A DNA stretch of 64,000 nt from the NCBI RefSeq assembly GCF_019733355.1, contig NZ_JAIHLQ010000005.1, forward strand, positions 124,001 to 188,000, written 5' to 3'. The position numbers and the translations under genes were made by a program. Origin of the DNA: Pseudomonas baetica. Lineage in GTDB: Bacteria > Pseudomonadota > Gammaproteobacteria > Pseudomonadales > Pseudomonadaceae. Below are positions 9,588 to 18,630 of this stretch, piece after piece; positions within the stretch are counted from its first letter, which is position 1, and every line of letters starts with the position of its first letter. A model generated the notes under the pieces. It was not told the origin of the DNA. It saw only the letters and a list, made by a program, of their open reading frames with translations, and made no database searches.

Positions 9588-10598
9588 TTACTCCGAAACC
9601 ACACTTGGCGAACCAAGGTTGGCCAGGCGGACGCTGTTCTGTACCTGGGCAATCTCACCCGGCGAACCGATCGGCCCCAGACGTACCCGGTGCAGGGTCT
9701 GCTGATTGCGCACGATCGAGCTGATGAACACCGGAGCGCTCACCATTCCGCTGAGCTTCGCCCTCAGGAGTTCTGCAGCGTCCGGGTTGGCGAACGCGCC
9801 CACCTGCAGATACTGGCCAGACGCTGGTGCAGAAGCGTTTTTTTTTGCATCGAGCTGAACCGGCACGACGGCCGCAGCGTGTTGCTGCACCGGCGGCGTC
9901 CATTGCTCGACGGTGCCGGCCGAGGCCGTGATCACCGGGGCGCTATTTTGCGCGACTTGCGGCTCGTTGAGCATCAAAGGTGCCGGACGGCCCTTGGCAG
10001 CCCACCATTGTTGCGGATCAATGCCTTCGACCTTGACCCGCGCGGTACCGGATTCGGCGTAACCCAGCTTCTTGGCGGCAGCGTAGGACAAATCGATGAT
10101 GCGGTCGGAGTAGAACGGGCCGCGGTCGTTGACCCGCAGAATCACGCTCTTGTTGTTGTCCAGGTTGGTCACCCGAACGTAACTTGGCAGAGGCAAGGTC
10201 TTGTGGGCGGCACTCATGCCGTACAGGTCATAGACCTCGCCGTTGGCGGTGTTCTGGCCATGGAACTTGGTGCCATACCAGGACGCTGTGCCAGAAGCGA
10301 CATACGACTTTGACTCTTGCAACGGGAAATAGGTTTTGCCCAGCACCGTGTAAGGGTTGGCCTTGTACGGGCCGGTGTGCAGGGTCGGCGTGGCATCAGG
10401 GATGCGCGAGACATCGACGTCCCACCAAGGCGCGCCGTCTTTGTGGGCACGGTTGATGTCCAGACCCGGCTGCGCACGCACAGCGGTAGACGGTGTCTTT
10501 TGAGTCGGGGAACGACTGGTCGAACAACTGGCAACCAGCACTGCCAGCGCAGCGAAAGCCACCAGTTTCAGGGGTTTATTGATAGGCAATGCCCGCAT
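9588..10598 (-). CDS. rlpA: Septal ring lytic transglycosylase RlpA, lipoprotein
   Basis: Outer-membrane lipoprotein that cleaves denuded glycan strands at the division site. Product of 336 residues. Signal peptide with lipobox LVASC (Cys25); double-psi beta-barrel domain ASGTASWYGTKFHGQNTANGEVYD...RVNDRGPFYSDRIIDLSYAAAKKLGY; a low-complexity linker; and a C-terminal SPOR domain (YLQVGAFANPDAAELLRAKL...VRLGPIGSPGEIAQVQ) that binds denuded septal glycan. Its ATG shares one base with the mltB stop (TAATG), so it is translationally coupled to mltB. Confidence 0.95.
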   Translation of the reverse strand: MRALPINKPLKLVAFAALAVLVASCSTSRSPTQKTPSTAVRAQPGLDINRAHKDGAPWWDVDVSRIPDATPTLHTGPYKANPYTVLGKTYFPLQESKSYVASGTASWYGTKFHGQNTANGEVYDLYGMSAAHKTLPLPSYVRVTNLDNNKSVILRVNDRGPFYSDRIIDLSYAAAKKLGYAESGTARVKVEGIDPQQWWAAKGRPAPLMLNEPQVAQNSAPVITASAGTVEQWTPPVQQHAAAVVPVQLDAKKNASAPASGQYLQVGAFANPDAAELLRAKLSGMVSAPVFISSIVRNQQTLHRVRLGPIGSPGEIAQVQNSVRLANLGSPSVVSE

Positions 10599-11608
10599 TA
10601 CTTGACGCCCCGTGCTTGTACCAGCTTTTCAGACAGTTGATGTACGGCCATGGCGTACATCACGCTGCGGTTATAACGCGTGATCGCGTAGAAATTCTTC
10701 AGGCCCATCCAGTATTCAGGGCCGTTTTCGCCCTCGAGACGAAATGCAGTGACTGGCATGTCATCGCGCAGCGCATCATGACTCGACCAGCCCAGCGCTC
10801 GCAACTCCCCAACGGTTTTCGTCGGCTCGATACCCGTGGTCAGGCCTTCATCGACCTGCTCGCCACGTACGTCTGCACGGCTGACCACCGGCTCGCCGGC
10901 AACCCAACCGTGACGTTTGAAATAACTCGCGACGCTGCCGATCGCATCATCCGGATTGGTCCAGATATTGATGTGACCATCGCCGTCAAAATCCACCGCA
11001 TAGGCGCGAAAGCTGCTCGGCATGAACTGCGGCAGGCCCATGGCACCTGCGTAAGAGCCTTTCAGGGTCAATGGGTCGACCTGCTCTTCGCGCGCCAGCA
11101 GCAGGAACTCACGCAGTTCCTTGCGGAAAAATTCGGCACGGGGAGGATAGTCGAATCCGAGCGTGGACAAGGCGTCGATCACCCGGAAATTACCGGTATT
11201 ACGTCCGAAAAAGGTTTCAACGCCAATGATCGACACGATGACTTGCGCCGGCACGCCGTACTCCTGCTCGGCACGGGCCAGCGTGGCCTCATGCTGACGC
11301 CAGAAGTCGACACCACGGGCGATACGTGCGTCCGTGATGAACATCGGACGGTATTCTTTCCACTGCTTGACCCGCTCGGCGGGCCGGGAGATGGCGTCGA
11401 GAATCGACTGCTTGCGCTGCGCCTCGCGAAACACACCCATCAGTTGCTCACCGGCAAAGCCGTAGTCGCGGGTCATTTCACCGACGAACTCGGCCACCTG
11501 TGGCGAGCCTTCGTATTCGCCGGCCAGCGCTTCCTGCACGCTACCGAGGATGCCTACCAGGCCAACCCACGGCGCGCATCGAGTCGCCCAGCCACGCATT
11601 ACTTGCAT
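10598..11608 (-). CDS. mltB: Lytic murein transglycosylase B
   Basis: GH103 lytic transglycosylase, 336 residues from the ATG at 11608, which has a Shine-Dalgarno-like AAGGTGAAG; an in-frame codon at 11644 would overlap rodA. N-terminal export signal MQVMRGWATRCAPWVGLVGILGSVQEALA with no clear lipobox, so probably periplasmic. Catalytic Glu in SIIGVETFFGRNTG; substrate-site segments KGSYAGAMGLPQFMPSSFRAYAVDFDGDGHINIW and NFYAITRYNRSVMYAMAVHQL. Downstream of rodA and overlapping rlpA, within the cell-elongation operon. Confidence 0.94.
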   Translation of the reverse strand: MQVMRGWATRCAPWVGLVGILGSVQEALAGEYEGSPQVAEFVGEMTRDYGFAGEQLMGVFREAQRKQSILDAISRPAERVKQWKEYRPMFITDARIARGVDFWRQHEATLARAEQEYGVPAQVIVSIIGVETFFGRNTGNFRVIDALSTLGFDYPPRAEFFRKELREFLLLAREEQVDPLTLKGSYAGAMGLPQFMPSSFRAYAVDFDGDGHINIWTNPDDAIGSVASYFKRHGWVAGEPVVSRADVRGEQVDEGLTTGIEPTKTVGELRALGWSSHDALRDDMPVTAFRLEGENGPEYWMGLKNFYAITRYNRSVMYAMAVHQLSEKLVQARGVK

Positions 11609-11625
11609 TGAAATCTTCACCTTAT

Positions 11626-12768
11626 TCAAACCTGCGCGATCCACTTGCGATGGGTATGGATCGACATCAAAACCCCAAACGCTGACAGCAGTGTCACCAG
11701 CGAAGTTCCTCCGTAGCTAATGAACGGCAACGGCACCCCTACAACCGGTAACAGGCCACTGACCATACCGATGTTGACGAAAACGTAAACAAAAAACGTC
11801 ATGGTCAACGCACCGGCGAGCAATTTGCCGAACAATGTTTGTGCCTGTGCCGTGATGACCAGTCCCCGGCCGATCAACAAAAGATAGATCAGCAGCAGCA
11901 CGCAAATGCCCACCAGACCGAACTCTTCGCCAAGTACCGCGATGATGAAGTCGGTGTGACTTTCAGGCAGGAAGTCCAGATGCGATTGGGTACCGAGCAG
12001 CCAGCCCTTGCCGAACACGCCGCCGGAACCGATCGCCGCTTTCGACTGAATGATGTTCCAGCCCGTACCAAGCGGGTCGCTTTCCGGGTCAAGGAACGTC
12101 AGGATTCGCTGCTTCTGGTAGTCGTGCATGATGAAAAACCACATGGCGACCGCCACGGGTACGGCGGCGGCCAACACACTGAGAATCCAGCGCCAGCGCA
12201 ACCCGCCCATGAACAGCACGAACGCTCCGCCCGCCAGAATCAGCAGCGAAGTACCGAGGTCCGGCTGACGCACGATCAGAATGAACGGCACCCCGATCAG
12301 CATCAAACTGATGCCGACATGCTTGAGTTGTGGCGGCAATGTCCGCTTCGACAAATACCAGGCGATGGTCGCCGGCATGAGGATTTTCATGAACTCGGAG
12401 GGCTGGAAGCGGATCACCCCGGGAATGTTGATCCAGCGTGTCGCGCCCATGGCGTTGTGGCCCATGATGTCCACCACCATCAGCAGCACCACCCCGATCA
12501 CATAGCCGAGCGGCACCCAACGGGCCATGAAGCGCGGTTCGAACTGGGCGATGACGATCATCGACACCAGGCCGATGCCGAACGAAGTGGCCTGTTTGGC
12601 CAGCAGATCCCAGTTCTTGCCGCTGGCCGAATACAGCACGAACAGGCTGCCGGCGGCGAGAATCAGCAGCAGGATCAACAATGGGCCATCGATATGCAGT
12701 TTTTGCAGCAACGTCGCTCGGCGACGCATCACATCCTCGCTGGAGAGCATGCGATCAAAATTATTCAT
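11626..12768 (-). CDS. rodA: Rod shape-determining protein RodA (peptidoglycan glycosyltransferase)
   Basis: SEDS-family polytopic membrane glycosyltransferase that polymerises lipid II together with PBP2 in the elongasome. Start taken as ATG 12768, overlapping the mrdA stop by 8 bases; an internal ATG at 12729 preceded by GAGGA would give the 367-residue form usual for Pseudomonas. About ten membrane segments. SEDS motifs include WINIPGVIRFQPSEFMK, ESDPLGTGWNIIQSKAAIGSGG, GWLLGTQSHLDFLPESHTDFI and LPFISYGGTSLVT. Confidence 0.95.
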   Translation of the reverse strand: MNNFDRMLSSEDVMRRRATLLQKLHIDGPLLILLLILAAGSLFVLYSASGKNWDLLAKQATSFGIGLVSMIVIAQFEPRFMARWVPLGYVIGVVLLMVVDIMGHNAMGATRWINIPGVIRFQPSEFMKILMPATIAWYLSKRTLPPQLKHVGISLMLIGVPFILIVRQPDLGTSLLILAGGAFVLFMGGLRWRWILSVLAAAVPVAVAMWFFIMHDYQKQRILTFLDPESDPLGTGWNIIQSKAAIGSGGVFGKGWLLGTQSHLDFLPESHTDFIIAVLGEEFGLVGICVLLLIYLLLIGRGLVITAQAQTLFGKLLAGALTMTFFVYVFVNIGMVSGLLPVVGVPLPFISYGGTSLVTLLSAFGVLMSIHTHRKWIAQV

Positions 12769-14656
12769 CACGGGCCGTAGCCTCCGCACTGATTGGACTG
12801 GCGTATTCGGCCTTCAAATGTCCGTCCTGATCCAGCAACCAGGCGTCCATGACCTGACGCACTACGGGCGCGGCAACACCGGAGCCGGACTCACCGTTCT
12901 CAACCATCACCGACACGACGATTCGTGGATCGTCGGCCGGGGCGAAACCGACGAACAACGCGTGGTCGCGATGGCGCTCCTGAACCTTGGAGCGGTCGTA
13001 CTTTTCACCCTGCTTGATCGCGACCACCTGAGCGGTACCCGATTTGCCGGCGATCCGGTATTGCGCACCGATTGCCGCTTTGCGCGCGGTGCCCCGTGCA
13101 CCGTGCATCACCTGCTGCATGCCGTGGTTGACCTTGTTCCAGTCTGACGGGTCACGCAGGATAATGTCCGGCATCGGGTTTTCGTCCACCGGTTTAACCC
13201 CTTCGAGGGTTTTGGCCAGGTGCGGCCGGTTCCACACGCCTTTGTTTGCTACCAGCGCCGTGGCTTGGGCCAACTGAAGCGGCGTCGCTTGCATATAGCC
13301 CTGGCCGATCCCCAGGATCAGCGTCTCGCCGGGGAACCACGCTTGCTTGCGTGTCGCCCGCTTCCACTCACGCGACGGCATCAGGCCTGGGGACTCTTCG
13401 AACATGTCCAGCGAGACCTTCTTGCCGATGCCGAACTTGTTCATGTAAGCCGACAGCCGATCAATGCCGAGCTTGTGGGCCAAGTCATAGAAGTAGGTGT
13501 CGTTGGACCGCATGATCGCTGTGTCGAGGTCGACGAAGCCGTCACCGGTGCGGTTCCAGTTGCGGTATTTGTGATCGTAGTTGGGCAGCATGTAGTAACC
13601 CGGGTCGAACACCCGGCTCGACGCCGTCACAACCCCCGAATCGAGACCGGCAATCGCCACCGCCGGTTTGATCGTCGAGCCCGGCGGGTACAAACCGCGC
13701 AGCACGCGGTTGAACAGAGGCCGGTCAATGGAATCACGCAACTCGGCGTACGCCTTGAAGCTGATCCCCGTAACGAACAGGTTCGGGTCAAAACTCGGCT
13801 GACTGACCATCGCCAGTACTTCGCCAGTTCTCGGATCGAGCGCGACCACCGCACCGCGACGCCCACCCAATGCCGCCTCGGCGGCTTCCTGCAACTTGAT
13901 GTCCAGGCTCAGAACGATGTCCTTGCCGGGAATCGGATCGGTCCGTTTGAGCACACGCAAGACGCGGCCACGGGCGTTGGTCTCGACTTCCTCGTAACCC
14001 ACCTGACCGTGTAACTCCGGCTCGTAGAAACGCTCGATGCCGGTCTTGCCGATGTGATGGGTGCCGCTGTAGTTGACCGGGTCGAGGCTTTTGAGTTCTT
14101 TCTCGTTGATCCGCCCCATGTAGCCCACCGAGTGCGCAAAATGCGCGCCCTGCGGATAGTGACGGACCAGTTGCGCAATCACTTCCACGCCCGGCAGACG
14201 GAACTGGTTCACGGCGATGCGGGCGATCTGCTCCTCCGTCAACTCGAACAGGATCGGTACCGGCTCGAACGGCCGACGCCCCTGACGCATGCGTTTCTCG
14301 AAGATCACCCGGTCTTCGGGCGTCAGTTCCAGCACTTGGACGATCACGTCGAGCACTTGCTGCCAGTCGCCGGAGCGCTCGCGGGTCATGCTCAGGCTGA
14401 AGCTGGGACGGTTGTCGGCCACCACCACGCCATTGCGGTCGAAAATCAGCCCACGCGTCGGCGGGATCGGCTGCACATGGACGCGGTTGTTCTCCGAGAG
14501 GGTCGAGTGGTACTCGTACTGGATCACCTGCAAGAAATAAAGCCGTGCGATAAGCACGCAGATCAGCGCCACCACCACAAAAGCCCCGAACACAACGCGG
14601 CCACGCACCAGGCGTGCGTCTTTTTCGTGGTCCTTGATGCGGATCGGCTGAGACAT
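12761..14656 (-). CDS. mrdA: Penicillin-binding protein 2 (elongation-specific transpeptidase)
   Basis: Inner-membrane class B PBP, 631 residues from MSQPIRIKDHEKDARLVRGR (14656), pairing with RodA for lateral wall synthesis. N-terminal single transmembrane helix (VVFGAFVVVALICVLIARLYF), a dimerisation domain (NRVHVQPIPPTRGLIFDRNGVVVADNRPS) and a C-terminal transpeptidase domain with SxxK in YPPGSTIKPAVAIAGL, SxN in IMRSNDTYFYDLAHKLG and KSGT in IAGKSGTAQVV. In-frame codons up to 14707 would overlap rlmH and are not needed. It is the first of a tight cell-shape block: mrdA-rodA-mltB-rlpA. Confidence 0.96.
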   Translation of the reverse strand: MSQPIRIKDHEKDARLVRGRVVFGAFVVVALICVLIARLYFLQVIQYEYHSTLSENNRVHVQPIPPTRGLIFDRNGVVVADNRPSFSLSMTRERSGDWQQVLDVIVQVLELTPEDRVIFEKRMRQGRRPFEPVPILFELTEEQIARIAVNQFRLPGVEVIAQLVRHYPQGAHFAHSVGYMGRINEKELKSLDPVNYSGTHHIGKTGIERFYEPELHGQVGYEEVETNARGRVLRVLKRTDPIPGKDIVLSLDIKLQEAAEAALGGRRGAVVALDPRTGEVLAMVSQPSFDPNLFVTGISFKAYAELRDSIDRPLFNRVLRGLYPPGSTIKPAVAIAGLDSGVVTASSRVFDPGYYMLPNYDHKYRNWNRTGDGFVDLDTAIMRSNDTYFYDLAHKLGIDRLSAYMNKFGIGKKVSLDMFEESPGLMPSREWKRATRKQAWFPGETLILGIGQGYMQATPLQLAQATALVANKGVWNRPHLAKTLEGVKPVDENPMPDIILRDPSDWNKVNHGMQQVMHGARGTARKAAIGAQYRIAGKSGTAQVVAIKQGEKYDRSKVQERHRDHALFVGFAPADDPRIVVSVMVENGESGSGVAAPVVRQVMDAWLLDQDGHLKAEYASPISAEATARDE

Positions 14657-14666
14657 GAGGGCAGGC

Positions 14667-15134
14667 TTACTTGTGGTAAGGGTGACCGGACAGCACGGTC
14701 CAGGCACGGTACAACTGTTCGCCGATCAGAATTCGCACCAGCGGATGCGGCAGCGTCAGCGGCGACAACGACCAGCGCTGATCGGCACGAGCACAGACTT
14801 CCGGCGCCAGCCCTTCCGGGCCACCGACCATGAAGTTGACCGTGCGCGAATCCAGCCGCCAGCGGTCGAGTTCGACCGCCAGTTGCTCGGTGCTCCAGGG
14901 TTTGCCGTGGACTTCCAACGTGACAATCCGCTCGTTCTGCCCGACCTTGGCCAGCATGGCTTCGCCTTCCTGGCGGATGAAACGAGCCACGTCAGCATTT
15001 TTGCCACGGGTATTGAGCGGTATTTCCACCAGTTCCAGCGCCAGCTCGGACGGAAGACGCTTGGCATATTCATGCCAGCCTTCTTCCACCCACTTGGGCA
15101 TGCGTGAACCGACGGCGATCAGTCGCAGTCGCAC
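14667..15134 (-). CDS. rlmH: 23S rRNA (pseudouridine1915-N3)-methyltransferase
   Basis: SPOUT-class methyltransferase of 155 residues that methylates pseudouridine 1915 in helix 69 of 23S rRNA, a late 50S maturation step on the 70S ribosome. Starts [20 protein letters not shown]; the AdoMet trefoil knot shows [18 protein letters not shown] and ends [30 protein letters not shown]. Located 9 bp after rsfS, another 50S factor, and 10 bp before mrdA. Confidence 0.97.
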   Translation of the reverse strand: MRLRLIAVGSRMPKWVEEGWHEYAKRLPSELALELVEIPLNTRGKNADVARFIRQEGEAMLAKVGQNERIVTLEVHGKPWSTEQLAVELDRWRLDSRTVNFMVGGPEGLAPEVCARADQRWSLSPLTLPHPLVRILIGEQLYRAWTVLSGHPYHK

Positions 15135-15143
15135 AGCGATCCC

Positions 15144-15638
15144 TTAGAGCTGGTCTTTGTTGAGCTTGGTGAAATGCTCGTGGGTGTTTTCCGGGCTGTG
15201 GTGTTTGGCGTCGGCCGCGCGGCTTTGCTCGGCACCGGCCCACAGGCGTTCCAGGTCGTAGAACTGACGCGCCGAGGCGGTCATCATGTGCACGATCACC
15301 AGATCCAGGTCGAGCAGCACCCAGTCGCTGTCGCCCTTGCCTTCTTCGCCCAGCGGCTTGGCGCCCTGCTTTTTGACTTCTTCGCGAACCTTATCCAGCA
15401 TCGCGTTGATCTGGCGATTGGAAGTACCGGTGGCGATGATCATGTAGTCAGTGATGCTCTGCTTGTCGCGAACATCGATGATCTGGATGTCTTGCGCCTT
15501 GACGTCTTCCAGGGCAGCCACGGCCAGTTTGACCAGGTCGTCACCTTTCAGCGGCTCGTTGGTGTTGACCGGCTCTGGCAGCGGGGCGCTCTTGAACGTG
15601 CCTTTGCGCTTTACTTTGGTTTGGTCTTTGTCAGTCAT
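15144..15638 (-). CDS. rsfS: Ribosomal silencing factor RsfS
   Basis: Binds L14 (uL14) on the 50S subunit and blocks subunit joining in stationary phase or starvation. With the start at MTDKDQTK (15638) the product has 164 residues; the frame stays open to 15680, but this ATG fits homologues. An N-terminal basic, Pro-rich tail specific to Pseudomonas is followed by the Iojap/RsfS domain: VKLAVAALEDVKAQDIQIIDVRDKQSITDYMIIATGTSNRQINAML and WVLLDLDLVIVHMMTASARQFYDLERLW. In an operon with nadD and rlmH. Confidence 0.95.
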   Translation of the reverse strand: MTDKDQTKVKRKGTFKSAPLPEPVNTNEPLKGDDLVKLAVAALEDVKAQDIQIIDVRDKQSITDYMIIATGTSNRQINAMLDKVREEVKKQGAKPLGEEGKGDSDWVLLDLDLVIVHMMTASARQFYDLERLWAGAEQSRAADAKHHSPENTHEHFTKLNKDQL

Positions 15639-15710
15639 ATAAAACTCGTTTTGCTCATATTTTCGGCGGCTTGGCGACACGGTGATCCGTATCAGTGAAG
15701 CACGCCTTGT

Positions 15711-16376
15711 TCAGTTCGACGCACGGTAAAGACCGTGCGCATCGATGTAGGCCAGGACCGCGTCGGGCACCAGGAAACGTACCGACTTACCGCTGGCCAG
15801 CAGTTGACGGATCTGGGTGGCGGAAACCGCGAGCGGTGTCTGCCAGACGAATGCAATCTGTCCGCTCGGCCCTTTCAGGGCCAGCGGGTCGCTCACCGAA
15901 CGCGCTGCCAGCAGGTTGCGCAAGGCATCCGGCGGTTCGCTGTCGGCGTCCGGGCGCTGTAGCACCAGGATGTGGCAATGCTGGAGCAACTCTTCCCAGC
16001 GATGCCAAGTGGGCAGGCCGCAAAATGCGTCCCAGCCCAAAAGCAGAAAAACCTGGGTCTCGGCGGCCATTTCGGCACGCATCAACTCCAGGGTATCAAT
16101 GGTGTAGGACGGTTTGTCCCGCTGCAATTCGCGGGCGTCCACCACCAGCGGCGGCACTCCGGCCACCGCGCACTCGACCATCGCCAAGCGATCCTGCGCC
16201 GACACCTGCGGTGTATCGCGATGCGGCGGCCGCGCGCTCGGCGTCAGACGCAACTCATCCAGCGCCAGCGCTTCGGCCACTTCCAGCCCGCCGCGCAAAT
16301 GGCCAATGTGCACCGGATCGAAGGTGCCGCCCAATATGCCAATGCGCAGTGGGCGGGGCTCGTTGCCCGATTGCAT
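15711..16376 (-). CDS. nadD: Nicotinate-nucleotide adenylyltransferase
   Basis: Makes deamido-NAD from nicotinate mononucleotide and ATP in NAD synthesis. From [13 protein letters not shown] (16376) the product is 221 residues; a longer start at 16436 would overlap proA by about 35 bases. Nucleotidyltransferase motifs: [17 protein letters not shown] (with the HxGH signature) and the C-terminal [34 protein letters not shown] (SxTxxR-type). It sits between proA and rsfS, an arrangement common in Pseudomonas. The start is the least certain point. Confidence 0.94.
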   Translation of the reverse strand: MQSGNEPRPLRIGILGGTFDPVHIGHLRGGLEVAEALALDELRLTPSARPPHRDTPQVSAQDRLAMVECAVAGVPPLVVDARELQRDKPSYTIDTLELMRAEMAAETQVFLLLGWDAFCGLPTWHRWEELLQHCHILVLQRPDADSEPPDALRNLLAARSVSDPLALKGPSGQIAFVWQTPLAVSATQIRQLLASGKSVRFLVPDAVLAYIDAHGLYRASN

Positions 16377-16401
16377 CGCGGTCAGGTCGAGGTCGGCCAA
16401 G

Positions 16402-17673
16402 TCAGACCGTCGCCTGGCCGCGTAACTGGCCATCACCTACCACGATGTACTTCTCGCAGGTCAATCCCTCGAGGCCCACCGGGCCGCGGGCGTGCAGCTT
16501 ATCAGTAGAAATGCCGATCTCGGCACCCAATCCGTATTCAAATCCATCGGCGAAGCAGGTCGGCGTGTTGATCATCACCGACGCCGAATCGACTTCAGCC
16601 ACAAACCGCCGCGTGTCTGCAAGGTTTTCGCTGACGATTGAGTCGGTGTGATGGGAGCCGTAATGGTTGATGTGTTCAATGGCCTGATCAAGCCCGTCGA
16701 CCACACGGATCGACAGGATCGGCGCCAGATACTCGGTGTTCCAGTCGTCGTCACTGGCCGGCACGGCGTCGATGATCGCCCGGGTGCGCTCGCAACCGCG
16801 CAGTTCGACGCCTTTTTCGCGGAACTGGGCAGCCATCGATGGCAGAAAATCCTTGGCAACGGTTTGATCGACCAGCAAGGTCTCCATCGCGCCGCAGATG
16901 CCATACCGATAGGTCTTGGCGTTGAAGGCGATGCGCTGGGCTTTGGCCAGGTCGGCGTGTTCGCTGACATAGACGTGGCAGATGCCGTCCAGATGCTTGA
17001 TCACCGGCACGCGTGCATCTCGGCTGATGCGCTCGATCAGACCACGGCCGCCGCGCGGCACGATCACGTCGACGTACTCGGGCATGGTGATCATCGCGCC
17101 AACGGCAGCGCGGTCAGTGGTTTCGACCACTTGCACCACGCCAGCAGGCAATTGCGCCTCTGCCAGACCGCGCTGGATGCATGCGGCAATCGCACGGTTG
17201 GAATGAATCGCTTCGGAGCCGCCGCGCAGGATGGTCGCATTGCCGGACTTCAGGCACAGGCTGGCGGCGTCGATGGTCACGTTGGGACGGGATTCGTAGA
17301 TGATCCCGATCACGCCCAGCGGCACGCGCATCTTGCCGACCTGAATGCCCGACGGGCGAAAGCTCATGTCACGGATGGCGCCGACCGGGTCTGGCAGCGC
17401 AGCAACCTGACGCAGGCCGACGATCATGCCGTCAATGCGCGCTGGGGTGAGTTCCAGGCGCTCCAGCAATGCGGGCTCCAGACCATTGGCGCGACCGGCA
17501 GCCAGATCCTGTTCGTTGGCTGCCACCAGCTCGGCGCGTGCGGCGTCCAAAGCATTGGCAGCAGCCTGCAGGGCGCGGTTTTTCTGCGCGGTGCTGGCAC
17601 GGCCGATGACCCGGGAAGCTTCGCGGGCGGCGCGACCCAATCGGGTCATGTAGTCAAGAACGGACTCAGTCAT
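16402..17673 (-). CDS. proA: Gamma-glutamyl phosphate reductase
   Basis: NADPH-dependent reduction of gamma-glutamyl phosphate to glutamate semialdehyde in proline synthesis. The 423-residue protein is an aldehyde-dehydrogenase-fold enzyme: [55 protein letters not shown], and the catalytic Cys in [18 protein letters not shown]-terminal [26 protein letters not shown] is typical. First gene of the minus-strand block, divergent from the glycosylase gene at 17851 over a 177-bp promoter-bearing gap. Confidence 0.96.
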   Translation of the reverse strand: MTESVLDYMTRLGRAAREASRVIGRASTAQKNRALQAAANALDAARAELVAANEQDLAAGRANGLEPALLERLELTPARIDGMIVGLRQVAALPDPVGAIRDMSFRPSGIQVGKMRVPLGVIGIIYESRPNVTIDAASLCLKSGNATILRGGSEAIHSNRAIAACIQRGLAEAQLPAGVVQVVETTDRAAVGAMITMPEYVDVIVPRGGRGLIERISRDARVPVIKHLDGICHVYVSEHADLAKAQRIAFNAKTYRYGICGAMETLLVDQTVAKDFLPSMAAQFREKGVELRGCERTRAIIDAVPASDDDWNTEYLAPILSIRVVDGLDQAIEHINHYGSHHTDSIVSENLADTRRFVAEVDSASVMINTPTCFADGFEYGLGAEIGISTDKLHARGPVGLEGLTCEKYIVVGDGQLRGQATV

Positions 17674-17850
17674 GGTCTGCTGGGGTCTTGGCGAAGAGGA
17701 AAGCGGCAGATTATAGCTGTCGCGTCCCGGGACTAACAGCGGTGACGGGCGGATGGTCGAAATGAACAGTGATTGGCCGATGTTCAGGCGTAATTAAGCC
17801 TTGGATTGTTATCATCACGACCTCCTCCGCCTGGATAAATATCGCCTGTC

Positions 17851-18549
17851 ATGCCCAACCAGACCGCTCGTACCCGCGCCGAACACCTGCCGCAGGGACT
17901 CCCGGACGCTTTTTTCGACCGCGATGCCCAAGTACTGGCCAAGGATCTGCTCGGCAAAGTCATCCGCCATCGCGTTGGTGATTTGTGGCTGAGCGCGCGC
18001 ATCATTGAAACCGAAGCGTATTACTGCGCGGAAAAAGGCAGTCATGCATCGCTCGGCTACACAGAAAAGCGTAAGGCTTTGTTTCTGGATGGCGGGCACA
18101 TTTATATGTATTACGCACGCGGGGGCGATTCGCTGAACTTCAGCGCGCAAGGGCCGGGCAATGCGGTATTGATCAAATCGGCCTATCCGTGGGTCGATGA
18201 AATCAGTGGCCCGGCGAGTCTGGCGCAGATGCTGCTGAACAACCCTGATGCTCAGGGTCATGCGCGACCGTCGCAAAAGCTCTGCGCCGGACAGACGTTG
18301 CTGTGCAAAGCGCTGGGATTGAAGGTGCCGGTGTGGGACGCCAAGCGTTTCGATCATCAGGTGCTGCTGGTGGAGGACACGGGGCCTGCGCCCTCGCACG
18401 TTATTCAAACCACGAGATTGGGCATTCCCCATGGCCGTGACGAACACCTGATGTACCGCTTCGTCGACGCGACGTATGCGCAATGGTGTACGCGCAACCC
18501 GCTGCGACGGGGTCAGGTCGAAGGCCGGGATTATTTTGTATTGCCCTGA
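17851..18549 (+). CDS. DNA-3-methyladenine glycosylase (AAG/MPG family)
   Basis: Base-excision repair enzyme that removes alkylated purines (3-methyladenine, hypoxanthine, ethenoadenine). 232 residues. Family segments: AFFDRDAQVLAKDLLGKVIRH, IIETEAYYCAEKGSHASLGYTEKRKALFLDGGHIYMYYARGG (catalytic Glu in ETEAY), and RPSQKLCAGQTLLCKALGL. Standalone gene divergent from proA. This is the MPG-type fold, not the AlkA/Tag HhH type. Confidence 0.93.
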   Translation: MPNQTARTRAEHLPQGLPDAFFDRDAQVLAKDLLGKVIRHRVGDLWLSARIIETEAYYCAEKGSHASLGYTEKRKALFLDGGHIYMYYARGGDSLNFSAQGPGNAVLIKSAYPWVDEISGPASLAQMLLNNPDAQGHARPSQKLCAGQTLLCKALGLKVPVWDAKRFDHQVLLVEDTGPAPSHVIQTTRLGIPHGRDEHLMYRFVDATYAQWCTRNPLRRGQVEGRDYFVLP

Positions 18550-18630
18550 ACACGCTCCCGCATTGAGCGGTGCGCAGTTGAAGGTTGAGCGCCCCATGGG
18601 CTATTTGAAGATTTGATGGAGTTTGTCTGT

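Noticed and set aside
16648..17736. 362-codon frame opposite proA
   Set aside because: Antisense shadow of a conserved enzyme gene, without ribosome binding site or recognisable motifs.
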